Source of the DNA: CAMBRQ01 sp945870325
GTDB lineage: Bacteria; Bacillota; Clostridia; Lachnospirales; Lachnospiraceae
Length of the DNA stretch: 64,000 nt
Reading direction: 5' to 3'
Assembly: GCF_050313795.1 (NCBI RefSeq)
Contig: NZ_JBNPMC010000006.1
Span: 1-64,000 of the forward strand
Position 1 is the stretch's first letter; each line of letters starts with the position of its first letter. The notes beneath the pieces are model-generated. The model worked only from the letters and a program-made list of their open reading frames with translations. It had not been told where the DNA came from and did not search any database. This document shows positions 7,984 through 16,574 of this stretch, piece after piece. Position numbers and translations under genes: made by a program.

Positions 7984-10362
7984 ATGGCGAAATTACGTGG
8001 TATGAATGAAAGAATTCAGAAACTCCGAGAACTCAGTGTGACGACACCTGTTCATATTGATCTTGAGAGAGCAAAGATTGAGACTGATTTCTACAAAGAG
8101 AATGATGGCAAGTACTCAATTCCGGTTATGAGAGCGATGGTTCTTAAGGAGTATTTCTCTAAGAAGACTCTGTATCTGGGAGATGGAGAACTGATTGTTG
8201 GTGAAAAAGGTAAAGATCCACAGGCATCTCCAACATTTCCGGAACTTTGCTGCCACAGCGTTGAGGATATGGTAGTTATGAGTGAACGTGAACTCGTATC
8301 CTTTAAGACAACGGAAGAAGACAGAAAACTTCAGGCTGAAGAGATTATCCCATACTGGTCAGGAAGAAGCATGAGAGAAAAGATTCTTGCAAGAATGACT
8401 CCGGAATGGCACGAATGCTATAGTGCAGGTATGTTTACTGAGTTTATGGAGCAGAGAGGCCCGGGACATACATGTGGCGGTGAGCAGGTATTCACAACGG
8501 GATATTTAGATTACAAAGAGAAGATTCAGAAGACAATGGATGAACTGGATTATATCAATGATCCGGAAGCGGTAAATAAATGCGAAGAATTAAAAGCGAT
8601 GGCTATTTCCTGTGATGCCGTATGTATCCTTGGAGAGCGTTATCATAAACTTGCTCTTGAGATGGCAGAGAAGGAAGAGAATGAAGTAAGAAAAGCAGAA
8701 CTTCTTCAGATTGCTGCGAACCTTGAGGTTGTTCCGGCTCATAAGCCACAGACATACTGGCAGGCAATCCAGTTATACTGGTTTACACATCTTGCTGTTA
8801 CAACAGAGTTGAATCCTTGGGATGCATTCAGCCCGGGAAGACTTGACCAGCATCTGAATCCATATTATGAGAGAGATGTAGAGGCTGGTATCCTTGATGA
8901 TGAGAAGGCACTTGAACTTCTTGAGTGTCTGTGGGTGAAATTCTATAATCAGCCAGCACCAGTTAAAGTTGGTATTACATTAAAGGAAAGTGCCACATAT
9001 ACAGACTTTGCAAATATTAACACAGGTGGAGTTACACCAGACGGACGTAACGGTGTTAATAACGTAAGTTACCTGATCTTGGATTGTATGGATGAGATGA
9101 AACTTGTTCAGCCGAACTCCAATGTAACGATCAGTAAGAAGACACCGGTTAAGTTCTTAAAGAGAGCTTGCGAGATTTCCAGAAAGGGTTGGGGACAGCC
9201 TGCATTCTATAATACAGAGGCGCAGATCATGGAACTGATCAATGCTGGTAAGAAACTTGAGGATGCAAGACGCGGCGGTTCTTCCGGATGTGTAGAGACG
9301 GGAGCATGGGGAAGCGAAGCTTATATCCTTACAGGATATCTGAATATTCCTAAGGTATTCCAGTTGACACTGTTCAATGGATTCGATCAGTATTCAGGAA
9401 AACAGATCGGACTGAAACTTGGCTATGCGAAAGACTTCAAGACATATGATGAACTCTGGGAAGCATTCAAGAAACAGCTTGAGCATATTGTGAATATTAA
9501 GATTCGTGGTAATAACGTAATCGAGCAGTTGTATGCGCAGGAGATGCCGGCACCATGCCTTTCTGTTGTAACGAACGACTGTATCTCTAATGCAAAAGAC
9601 TACAATGCAGGCGGCGCAAGATACAATACAAACTACATCCAGGGTGTTGGTATCGGTACCATTACTGACTGTCTTGCTGCTGTTAAATACAATGTATATG
9701 ATAAGAAAAACTTCACAATGGAAGAATTGATCGAGGCTATGGAGCATGACTTTGAAGGATATGATGCAATCTATCATATGGTTCATGACAAGACTCCAAA
9801 ATACGGTAATGATGATGACTACGCTGATGATATTATGCAGGATGTATTCGAACTTTACAGAAGTACGATCACAGGCCGTCCGAATATGAAGGGTGGTAAA
9901 TACGGTGTGGATATGCTTCCTACCACCTGTCATGTATACTTTGGTGACGTTATCCTTGCAACACCGAATGGAAGAAAAGCACATAAACCAGTATCCGAAG
10001 GTATCTCTCCGGAGAAATCTGCTGATACAAACGGACCTACGGCAGTAATCAAATCCTGTGCGAAGATGGATCATCTTGCAACAGCCGGAACACTTTTGAA
10101 TCAGAAGTTTACACCGAACGTTGTTGCAGGCGAGGAAGGTCTTGAGAATATGGCTAGTCTGGTTCGTTCCTATTTCTCTATGGATGGACATCATATTCAG
10201 TTCAACGTTATTGATAAGCAGACACTGATTGATGCTCAGAATCATCCGGAGGATTATAAGGATCTGATCGTTCGTGTAGCAGGATACAGTGATTTCTTCC
10301 GTAACCTGGATAAACCGCTTCAGGATGAGATTATCAATCGTACTGAGCAGTCATTTGAATAA
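7984..10362 (+). CDS. hypD: glycyl radical enzyme, trans-4-hydroxy-L-proline dehydratase type
   Basis: 792 residues with the C-terminal glycyl radical loop RVAGYSDFF (Gly767) and the thiyl-radical site GSSGCVETG (Cys436, Glu438). GCVE, WDAFSPGRLDQHLNPYYERD and GHHIQFNVID match what I recall of hydroxyproline dehydratase, which turns trans-4-hydroxyproline into pyrroline-5-carboxylate. The pyrroline-5-carboxylate reductase often found beside it is absent here. GGAGG lies 9 bases before the ATG and the activase is just upstream. A related dehydratase specificity cannot be excluded. This hypD is not the hydrogenase HypD. Confidence 0.85.
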   Translation: MAKLRGMNERIQKLRELSVTTPVHIDLERAKIETDFYKENDGKYSIPVMRAMVLKEYFSKKTLYLGDGELIVGEKGKDPQASPTFPELCCHSVEDMVVMSERELVSFKTTEEDRKLQAEEIIPYWSGRSMREKILARMTPEWHECYSAGMFTEFMEQRGPGHTCGGEQVFTTGYLDYKEKIQKTMDELDYINDPEAVNKCEELKAMAISCDAVCILGERYHKLALEMAEKEENEVRKAELLQIAANLEVVPAHKPQTYWQAIQLYWFTHLAVTTELNPWDAFSPGRLDQHLNPYYERDVEAGILDDEKALELLECLWVKFYNQPAPVKVGITLKESATYTDFANINTGGVTPDGRNGVNNVSYLILDCMDEMKLVQPNSNVTISKKTPVKFLKRACEISRKGWGQPAFYNTEAQIMELINAGKKLEDARRGGSSGCVETGAWGSEAYILTGYLNIPKVFQLTLFNGFDQYSGKQIGLKLGYAKDFKTYDELWEAFKKQLEHIVNIKIRGNNVIEQLYAQEMPAPCLSVVTNDCISNAKDYNAGGARYNTNYIQGVGIGTITDCLAAVKYNVYDKKNFTMEELIEAMEHDFEGYDAIYHMVHDKTPKYGNDDDYADDIMQDVFELYRSTITGRPNMKGGKYGVDMLPTTCHVYFGDVILATPNGRKAHKPVSEGISPEKSADTNGPTAVIKSCAKMDHLATAGTLLNQKFTPNVVAGEEGLENMASLVRSYFSMDGHHIQFNVIDKQTLIDAQNHPEDYKDLIVRVAGYSDFFRNLDKPLQDEIINRTEQSFE

Positions 10363-10408
10363 ATCGGAATCGTTTTTAGGTACTGTTCCATCGAAGAAGA
10401 GGTGTTTT

Positions 10409-10441
10409 GCTCTATCCGCAGTTAGCGGATAGAGCATTTTT
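10409..10441 (+). terminator. strong terminator shared with the 3' end of the convergent MATE gene
   Basis: GCTCTATCCGC (10409-10419), loop AGTTA, then GCGGATAGAGC (10425-10435) and ATTTTTA: an 11-bp perfect stem. It ends the glycyl radical operon. The left arm and loop also encode the last residues and stop of the minus-strand MATE gene. Confidence 0.85.
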
Positions 10442-11749
10442 ATAGATAAAATATGCAATAACTGCAGTGATAAGTTCTGCAATCCAAAAAGCATTCCATA
10501 CGCCTGTTACCCCAATCAAGCGGCTTAACATAAAAGCACATGGAATAATAACCACTACATACCGGAACAGGGATATCATTAGAGACGGAGTCCCCATTCC
10601 AAGTCCTTCTAAGGCGCCGGCGGATGTGACGGAGACTGCCGATACGATAAATCCGGCACTGATCATCCGAAGTGCAGTTGTCCCGGCTTCGATTGTCTGT
10701 GTATTCGTAGTAAATAACCCAATTAACTGTCCTGGTATCGCAAGGCATAAGACAGTTCCCGAAAGCATGATCGAAGTGCTTAAGAGAAGGGCTGTCAGAT
10801 AGATTTTCTTCACTCTCTTTGTCTCTTTTGCCCCATAATTATAGCCGATAATCGGACGCATTCCCTGAACAATACCGTTGGCAGGCAGGTAGAGGAATGT
10901 CTGCAATTTGTAATAGACACCTAGTACAACTACATATGCCTGTGAATAGGTGGCTAATATGGCATTGAGAGAAGACACTAGCAGGGAGGGGAGAGCCAGA
11001 TTCAATGTTGCCGGGATGCCGACGGAATATAATTTCTTACAGAGTCCCTTGTCAAGTGCCAGATATTTGGAACGCACGCGGACAGGAATCGCTTGCGAAT
11101 AATAGATCGCAAGGAAAATGATCAGTGTTACTATCTGACCTGCGCCTGTAGCGATAGCGGCTCCCTCTATCCCTAGTTTTGGCGCCGGACCAAGCCCGAA
11201 GATTAAGATGGGATCTAGTATGATATTGGCGATGCTTCCACTTAGCATGGCGATCATGGTTGCCGTCATTCTTCCTGCCGCCTGGAATATTTTTTCAAAA
11301 CAAAGTTCGATTGCGATGATGGCAGCGAACCCGAATGCAATGCGGGAATACTTAATCCCAAGTTCAATTACCTCCGAATCGGAAGTAAACATGTGAAGGA
11401 AATGAGGAATCGCGGCGATACTGATGATGGTCATGATGATACCGTGCAGGGTGTTCAGCAATAGCCCTTGGGTGGCAGCAGCATCTGCTCTCTCTTGATT
11501 CTGTGCGCCCAGATTCAGTGCAATGACTGCGTTAATGCCGACTGCGAAGCCGATGGCAATGGCATTGATAAAGTTCTGGACAGGGTATACCAGAGAAAGA
11601 GCAGTCATAGCATTCTCGCTGATCTGCGCTACAAAGAAACTGTCAACGATATTATAAAGCGAATTTACAAGCATCGAAAGTACCATTGGCAGCGACATTG
11701 ACAGCATCAGTGGTAATATTGGACGTTCTTTCATAAATGTTTGTTCCAT
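10412..11749 (-). CDS. MATE-family multidrug/cation exporter
   Basis: 445 residues, twelve predicted membrane helices in two similar halves, beginning MEQTFMKERPILPLMLSMSL and carrying NSLYNIVDSFFVAQ in helix 1-2, the usual MATE signature. It should export cationic compounds in exchange for Na+ or H+. GGGG lies upstream of the ATG at 11749. Its C-terminus (ALSANCG) is encoded inside the terminator hairpin of the opposite operon. A second MATE at 13529 is only distantly similar. Confidence 0.87.
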   Translation of the reverse strand: MEQTFMKERPILPLMLSMSLPMVLSMLVNSLYNIVDSFFVAQISENAMTALSLVYPVQNFINAIAIGFAVGINAVIALNLGAQNQERADAAATQGLLLNTLHGIIMTIISIAAIPHFLHMFTSDSEVIELGIKYSRIAFGFAAIIAIELCFEKIFQAAGRMTATMIAMLSGSIANIILDPILIFGLGPAPKLGIEGAAIATGAGQIVTLIIFLAIYYSQAIPVRVRSKYLALDKGLCKKLYSVGIPATLNLALPSLLVSSLNAILATYSQAYVVVLGVYYKLQTFLYLPANGIVQGMRPIIGYNYGAKETKRVKKIYLTALLLSTSIMLSGTVLCLAIPGQLIGLFTTNTQTIEAGTTALRMISAGFIVSAVSVTSAGALEGLGMGTPSLMISLFRYVVVIIPCAFMLSRLIGVTGVWNAFWIAELITAVIAYFIYKNALSANCG

Positions 11750-11783
11750 GTCTAAAGACCCCTTTCGTAATTAAGATAACGTA

Positions 11784-11822
11784 CAAAAAAACCACACAAC
11801 TATTCGAAAATAGTTGTGTGGC
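11784..11822 (-). terminator. terminator of the alanine/glycine symporter gene
   Basis: Read on the minus strand, CCACACAACTATT, a TTCG loop and AATAGTTGTGTGG (13-bp perfect stem, 11792-11821) are followed by TTTTTTTG. It separates the AGCS gene from the MATE gene in the same direction. Confidence 0.9.
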
Positions 11823-11911
11823 GAAAAGTAGATTGCTCTAGAAAAATCCACATCAGGTTTTAGCGAAGTTAACTATAACATTTCTGTCATACGAATGTCA
11901 AGAGTTGTTTA

Positions 11912-13297
11912 TTATTCGATCGTATTCTTTTCATAATCGTTCAGAGACTGGATTGCCTGCCGTGACATTGGAATCAGGACGATCATATTGAAGATTGTCA
12001 TCAACCCGATACCGATATCGCCCAGATCCCAGACGAACGTATAAGCCGCCAAACCTCCGATGAAGAGCATCACCAGCGCGAGAAGTTTGTACAGGGTCTG
12101 TGACAGCCAGTTGTCCCCGAACAGATATGCCACATTCGGACGCGCATAGAACAGAATACCGATGAATGTGGAGAAACTGAACAGCCAAAGTGTAGCAGCA
12201 ATAAAGATCACTCCGAAGTCTCCCAGGTGATAATGCATGGATTCCTGCAGAAGATCCATGCCAACTAAGCCTTGTGTGAGGTTGGCTGGCGTCAGCAGCA
12301 TAATCATTGCGGAACAACTACAGATGACAATGGTATCAATGAATACTCCAAATGCCTGCAGAAGTCCTTCTTTCGCAGGATGGCTGATATCGGCAGCCGC
12401 GGCTGCACATGGAGCAGAACCGGAACCGGCCTCATTGGAGAAGAGTCCGCGTTTGGCACCGTTCATAAGAACTGCGCCGAAGCCTCCAGCTACTGCCTGT
12501 CTCAGCCCGAATGCTTCTGCAAATATCTGTTGGAAGACCGAAGGCAATTGTCCGATATTTTTGATAATGATGAATATCGTGATCAGAAAATAGCATCCTG
12601 CCATAATCGGAACAATAATATCCAGAACCTTCACGGTAGCATTTTTACGTAGTACAATGACTGCGGCGATCAGTACCAGAATCGCAGTTGTATAGATCGG
12701 AGGAATCTGGAATGCATTTTCAAATGCAGAAGAAACAGAATTTCCGATTACCTGGCTGATGCCACACCAGCAGATGAGCCCGGAGATTGCAAATAAAACT
12801 GCAATGACCGAATGATTCCGTTTGCTATCTTTCTTTATAAAGAAGTGATGGATATAGTATGCAGGACCGCCTCGGTATCCGCCGTAGAGCGGATCTTTTT
12901 CTTTATATAACTGTGCCAGGGTTGCCTCGACAAATGCAGTGGAAGACCCGAGTAAAGCGGTAAACCACATCCAGAAGACAGCGCCTGCGCCGCCGGCGGA
13001 GATGGCAGCCACAACGCCGACTAAGTTACCCATACCGACTCTTGTTGCGGTTGAGATGATCAATGCCTGTACGCCTGAGATGGAGCCTTTCTGCGAATTG
13101 GTTTTCTTTTCAACGACAACTCTTAGCATTTCAGGAAAGAGTCGAAAGGGAAGAAAATGGGTGCGGATGGTAAAGTAGATTCCGGCTGGTATTAATATAA
13201 GTACCAGTAATGAGAGTCCGACGGAACTTCCGCCAGGGAGTGGAATCGTTATAAGATCGCCCCATAACAGGTTGTATACAAAATGAAATAATGTCAT
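11912..13297 (-). CDS. AGCS-family sodium:alanine/glycine symporter
   Basis: 461 residues from the ATG at 13297, chosen because GAGGA lies 8 bases before it and the family normally begins near (MTLFHFVYNLLW)GDLITIPLPGG; a 41-codon longer frame has no ribosome site. ATRVGMGNLVGVVAAI, GGYRGGPAYYI and GLFSNEAGSGSAPCAAA are hallmark motifs of AlsT-type carriers with about ten helices. It imports alanine or glycine with Na+. It is monocistronic with its own terminator. Confidence 0.9.
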   Translation of the reverse strand: MTLFHFVYNLLWGDLITIPLPGGSSVGLSLLVLILIPAGIYFTIRTHFLPFRLFPEMLRVVVEKKTNSQKGSISGVQALIISTATRVGMGNLVGVVAAISAGGAGAVFWMWFTALLGSSTAFVEATLAQLYKEKDPLYGGYRGGPAYYIHHFFIKKDSKRNHSVIAVLFAISGLICWCGISQVIGNSVSSAFENAFQIPPIYTTAILVLIAAVIVLRKNATVKVLDIIVPIMAGCYFLITIFIIIKNIGQLPSVFQQIFAEAFGLRQAVAGGFGAVLMNGAKRGLFSNEAGSGSAPCAAAAADISHPAKEGLLQAFGVFIDTIVICSCSAMIMLLTPANLTQGLVGMDLLQESMHYHLGDFGVIFIAATLWLFSFSTFIGILFYARPNVAYLFGDNWLSQTLYKLLALVMLFIGGLAAYTFVWDLGDIGIGLMTIFNMIVLIPMSRQAIQSLNDYEKNTIE

Positions 13298-13414
13298 AAT
13301 TATAATCCTCATATTTTTTGAAAAGTGTTTTGTGTCGAATATATTTAGTATATAGTAGAAAGTGTCGGATGTAAATTGAAAAATAAATCTGTAAAATAAA
13401 TCAGAGAATATGTT

Positions 13415-13442
13415 TTGCAAGGGATAGAAACAATGTTACAAT
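13415..13442 (+). promoter_or_regulatory. candidate promoter of the second MATE gene
   Basis: TTGCAA at 13415-13420, 16-base spacer, TACAAT at 13437-13442, 86 bases before the start codon, in the 231-bp divergent gap. The A+T-rich segment between 13300 and 13400 presumably holds the opposite promoter, but no clear boxes were found. Confidence 0.45.
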
Positions 13443-13528
13443 AATAAATAGTCTTAGATAAGCAATTTTAAATCAGTAGTTTTGGAAAAGTAATATTTGG
13501 ATGATGAATCAGAGAAAGAAGGACAGAT

Positions 13529-14899
13529 ATGGAAGATAAGCAGAAGGTGGAACTGTTCGAATATATGCCAATACCTAAGGCGGTAGCAAAACTGGCGATT
13601 CCGACCATCATTAGTTCCCTGGTGATGGTCATCTACAATCTGGCAGACACATATTTTGTCGGAATGGTGAATGATCCGGTGCAGAATGCGGCGGTGACTC
13701 TGGCGGCGCCGGTATTGCTGGCATTCAATGCGGTGAACAATCTCTTTGGCGTGGGAAGTTCCAGTATGATGAGCCGTGCTTTGGGGAGAAAAGACTATGA
13801 TACGGTTAAGCGCAGTTCGGCGTTCGGCTTCTATTCGGCGCTGTTCTGTGGAGTATTATTCTCAATACTATGTACACTTTTTGCACAGCCGCTTCTGGTT
13901 CTTCTGGGGGCAGATGCCGGAACGGCTGCCGCAACCGGGGCATATATGAGGTGGACGGTGAATTGCGGTGCAACGCCGGCAATCCTGAATGTTGTCCTGG
14001 CATATATGGTGCGTTCTGAGGGGAATTCCTTACATGCAAGCATCGGGACAATGAGCGGATGTCTGCTGAACATCCTGCTTGATCCGATCTTTATTCTGCC
14101 TTGGGGATTGAATCTGGGAGCAGAAGGTGCCGGATTGGCAACATTTCTTTCAAACTGTGTGGCATGTATTTATTTCTTCGTGCTATTATTTGTAAGGCGA
14201 AAGAACACTTACGTATGTGTGAATCCAAAGAAACTGGCATTGAAGACAGAGGTTGTACTTGGAGTATGCGGCGTAGGGATTCCGGCTTCGATTCAGAATC
14301 TATTGAACGTAACAGGGATGACAATTCTGAACAACTTCACATCTGTGTACGGAGCAGATGCTGTGGCGGCGATGGGAATTACGCAGAAGATCAATATGGT
14401 GCCGCTATACGTAGCGCTTGGGCTGTCACAGGGAATCATGCCGCTGATCAGTTACAATTATGCCAGTGGCAATTATAAACGAATGAAAGAGACGACTACA
14501 TTTGCCACAAAAGTGGCAGTCGGTTTTATGATTGTGGTTGCAATCGGATACTATTGCATGTCAGGAGCACTTACAAGCGCATTCATGGACAATGAAGCGA
14601 TTGTGGCTTATGGGACCAGATTCCTTCGGGGATTCTGTTTGGGACTGCCATTCTTGTGCATAGATTTCCTTGCAGTGGGGGTATTTCAGGCACTTGGCAA
14701 AGGCAGGGAGGCATTGCTCTTCGCAATTATGCGTAAGGTAATCCTGGAGATTCCGGCATTGTACGTATTGAATCGCCTGTTCCCATTGTATGGACTTGCA
14801 TATGCACAGTTCGTGGCAGAGGTAGTGCTGGCAATTGCGGCGGTTGTTGTCTTGGCGAATATATTTAGAATGTTGGAGAAAAATCAGGAGCGAGTGTAG
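13529..14899 (+). CDS. MATE-family exporter
   Basis: 456 residues, twelve helices, with IPTIISSLVMVIYNLADTYF at helix 1 and the repeated PASIQNLLNVTGMTILNNF in the second half, as in the Lachnospiraceae-type MATE group of unknown substrate. AAGAAGGA precedes the ATG. It is probably the first gene of a run leading into the rsmH-like gene, although a GC-rich inverted repeat lies between. Substrate cannot be told from sequence. Confidence 0.87.
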   Translation: MEDKQKVELFEYMPIPKAVAKLAIPTIISSLVMVIYNLADTYFVGMVNDPVQNAAVTLAAPVLLAFNAVNNLFGVGSSSMMSRALGRKDYDTVKRSSAFGFYSALFCGVLFSILCTLFAQPLLVLLGADAGTAAATGAYMRWTVNCGATPAILNVVLAYMVRSEGNSLHASIGTMSGCLLNILLDPIFILPWGLNLGAEGAGLATFLSNCVACIYFFVLLFVRRKNTYVCVNPKKLALKTEVVLGVCGVGIPASIQNLLNVTGMTILNNFTSVYGADAVAAMGITQKINMVPLYVALGLSQGIMPLISYNYASGNYKRMKETTTFATKVAVGFMIVVAIGYYCMSGALTSAFMDNEAIVAYGTRFLRGFCLGLPFLCIDFLAVGVFQALGKGREALLFAIMRKVILEIPALYVLNRLFPLYGLAYAQFVAEVVLAIAAVVVLANIFRMLEKNQERV

Positions 14900-14930
14900 A
14901 AAAGCAAAAAGGGACAGGGCAAATCGAATT

Positions 14931-14964
14931 GGGGACGGGGGAAATTGAAAAAACCCCCGTCCCC
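14931..14964. repeat. GC-rich inverted repeat between MATE and rsmH
   Basis: GGGGACGGGGG (14931-14941) and CCCCCGTCCCC (14954-14964) form an 11-bp perfect stem with an A-rich loop, 23 bases before the next start codon. No T-run follows, so it is not a standard terminator. It may be a dispersed hairpin element or a translation-modulating stem. Confidence 0.6.
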
Positions 14965-14987
14965 CCCTGGAGAAAAGGAGGATATTC

Positions 14988-16040
14988 ATGGAGCAGGAGA
15001 AGAAGGAGCATAAGCGGCGTGTGCGGTATTCCGGCACACATCCGAAGAGTTATAAAGAGAAATATAAGGAGCATCAGCCAGAGAAATATGCGGATACGAT
15101 TTCGAAGGTGATTCAGAAAGGAAGCACTCCGGCGGGGATGCATATCTCCATCTGTGTGAAGGAGATTCTGGATTTCCTTCAGATTAAGCCGGGACAGATA
15201 GGATTAGATGCAACACTTGGATATGGAGGACATACGCTTGAGATGTTAAAATGCTTGGAGGGGCAGGGGCACATCTACGGGCTTGATGTGGATCCAATTG
15301 AGTCTGCTAAGACAAAGGAACGGCTGAGACAGAAAGGATATGGGGAAGAGATTCTGACGGTTCGACTGCAGAACTTTGAGGATATTGATCTGGTTTCTGA
15401 GGAAACGGGAAAGAAGTTCGACTTTGTGCTGGCAGATCTGGGAGTTTCCTCAATGCAGATTGACAATCCTGAACGGGGCTTTACCTATAAAGCAGAAGGC
15501 CCGCTTGATCTTCGGATGAATCCGGAGAAGGGGACCAGCGCCGCAGAAAGATTAAGGGAGATTACACAGGAAGAACTTCAGGGAATGCTGATCGAGAATT
15601 CTGATGAGCCTTATGCGGAAGAGATTGCGAGAGAAGTGATGCTGCGGTTAAAACGAGGAGAGAAGATCGAGACGACGACTCAGTTGAAGGATGTGATTGA
15701 AGAAGCGCTTCGTTTTATTCCGGCAGCGGAGAGAAAAGAAGCGGTTAAGAAATCTTGCCAGAGGACTTTTCAGGCACTTCGGATTGATGTGAACAGCGAG
15801 TTTGAAGTGTTATATGCTTTCCTGGAGAAACTACCGGAGGTACTTGCGCCAAATGGCAGAGTGGCGATATTGACCTTCCACTCAGGAGAGGACAGGCTTG
15901 TGAAGAAATCATTTAAGCAGCTTAAGAAGGCAGGGGGATATCGCGAGATATCGACAGATGTGATTCGTCCGTCTGCAGAAGAGTGTGCAAGGAATCCAAG
16001 AGCCAGGTCAACGAAGATGAGATGGGCGATTAAAGCATAG
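14988..16040 (+). CDS. rsmH: RsmH/MraW-like 16S rRNA cytosine-N4 methyltransferase with basic N-terminal extension
   Basis: 350 residues. SAM-binding LDATLGYGGH, ADLGVSSMQIDNPERGF, LDLRMNP and the C-terminal LTFHSGEDRLVKK correspond to RsmH, which methylates C1402 of 16S rRNA. It is not in a dcw (division/cell wall) cluster, it carries ~50 extra, very basic residues at the start, and FHSGEDR replaces the usual FHSLEDR. This points to a second, stand-alone paralogue whose exact target may differ. AAGGAGG precedes the ATG. A dcw-located rsmH presumably exists elsewhere. Confidence 0.82.
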   Translation: MEQEKKEHKRRVRYSGTHPKSYKEKYKEHQPEKYADTISKVIQKGSTPAGMHISICVKEILDFLQIKPGQIGLDATLGYGGHTLEMLKCLEGQGHIYGLDVDPIESAKTKERLRQKGYGEEILTVRLQNFEDIDLVSEETGKKFDFVLADLGVSSMQIDNPERGFTYKAEGPLDLRMNPEKGTSAAERLREITQEELQGMLIENSDEPYAEEIAREVMLRLKRGEKIETTTQLKDVIEEALRFIPAAERKEAVKKSCQRTFQALRIDVNSEFEVLYAFLEKLPEVLAPNGRVAILTFHSGEDRLVKKSFKQLKKAGGYREISTDVIRPSAEECARNPRARSTKMRWAIKA

Positions 16041-16070
16041 CAGACTATATATTGTTGAGGATTGAAAAAT

Positions 16071-16574
16071 ATGTATCGGGAAATAAAACTTGTGGTGCGA
16101 AGATTCAGGGAGGCGGATGCACAGGAGGTTTCGAATCTCATGTGCAGAAATTTCCGGGAAGTAAATATTAAGGATTATGGTGTAGAGACGGTGGAAGAAT
16201 TGTGCGCGTCTCATCATGCCGAGTGGGTGAAAGAGACGGCACAGAATGTGCATATGTATGTCGCGTTAAACGAAGAGAAGATTGCGGCTTGCGGCTCAAT
16301 CTCCAGTTTTAACGGCAGTCTGGAGGAAAGTTATCTTATGACTGTATTTGTGCTGCCTCAACTGCATGGATTAGGAATCGGAAGAAGAATAATTGAGGTT
16401 CTGGAGCAGGATGAGTATTTCCTGAGAGCGAAGAGAATTGAACTGTCGGCTTCAATCACGGCATATGAATTCTATCGCAAACTGGGGTATGATTTTAAGG
16501 ATGGGAAGAAAGAATTAGATGCGGACAGGCTGTATCACATGGAAAAGTTCAGGAAAATAGGGGAAACAATATGA
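16071..16574 (+). CDS. GNAT-family N-acetyltransferase
   Basis: 167 residues from ATG 16071 (TGAGG at 16056-16060; a TTG three codons earlier sits on the ribosome site). Acetyl-CoA binding is shown by MTVFVLPQLHGLGIGRRIIE, then EQDEYFLRAKRIEL and an FYRKLGY end. Substrate unknown. It ends in a 4-base overlap (ATGA) with the RNA methyltransferase gene. A clear paralogue at 18653 shares the EQDEYFLRAKRIE block, suggesting duplication. Confidence 0.8.
   Translation: MYREIKLVVRRFREADAQEVSNLMCRNFREVNIKDYGVETVEELCASHHAEWVKETAQNVHMYVALNEEKIAACGSISSFNGSLEESYLMTVFVLPQLHGLGIGRRIIEVLEQDEYFLRAKRIELSASITAYEFYRKLGYDFKDGKKELDADRLYHMEKFRKIGETI

Noticed and set aside
9394..10245. 283-codon minus-strand frame inside the hydroxyproline dehydratase gene
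   Set aside because: Antisense shadow over the conserved glycyl radical enzyme; no motif of its own.
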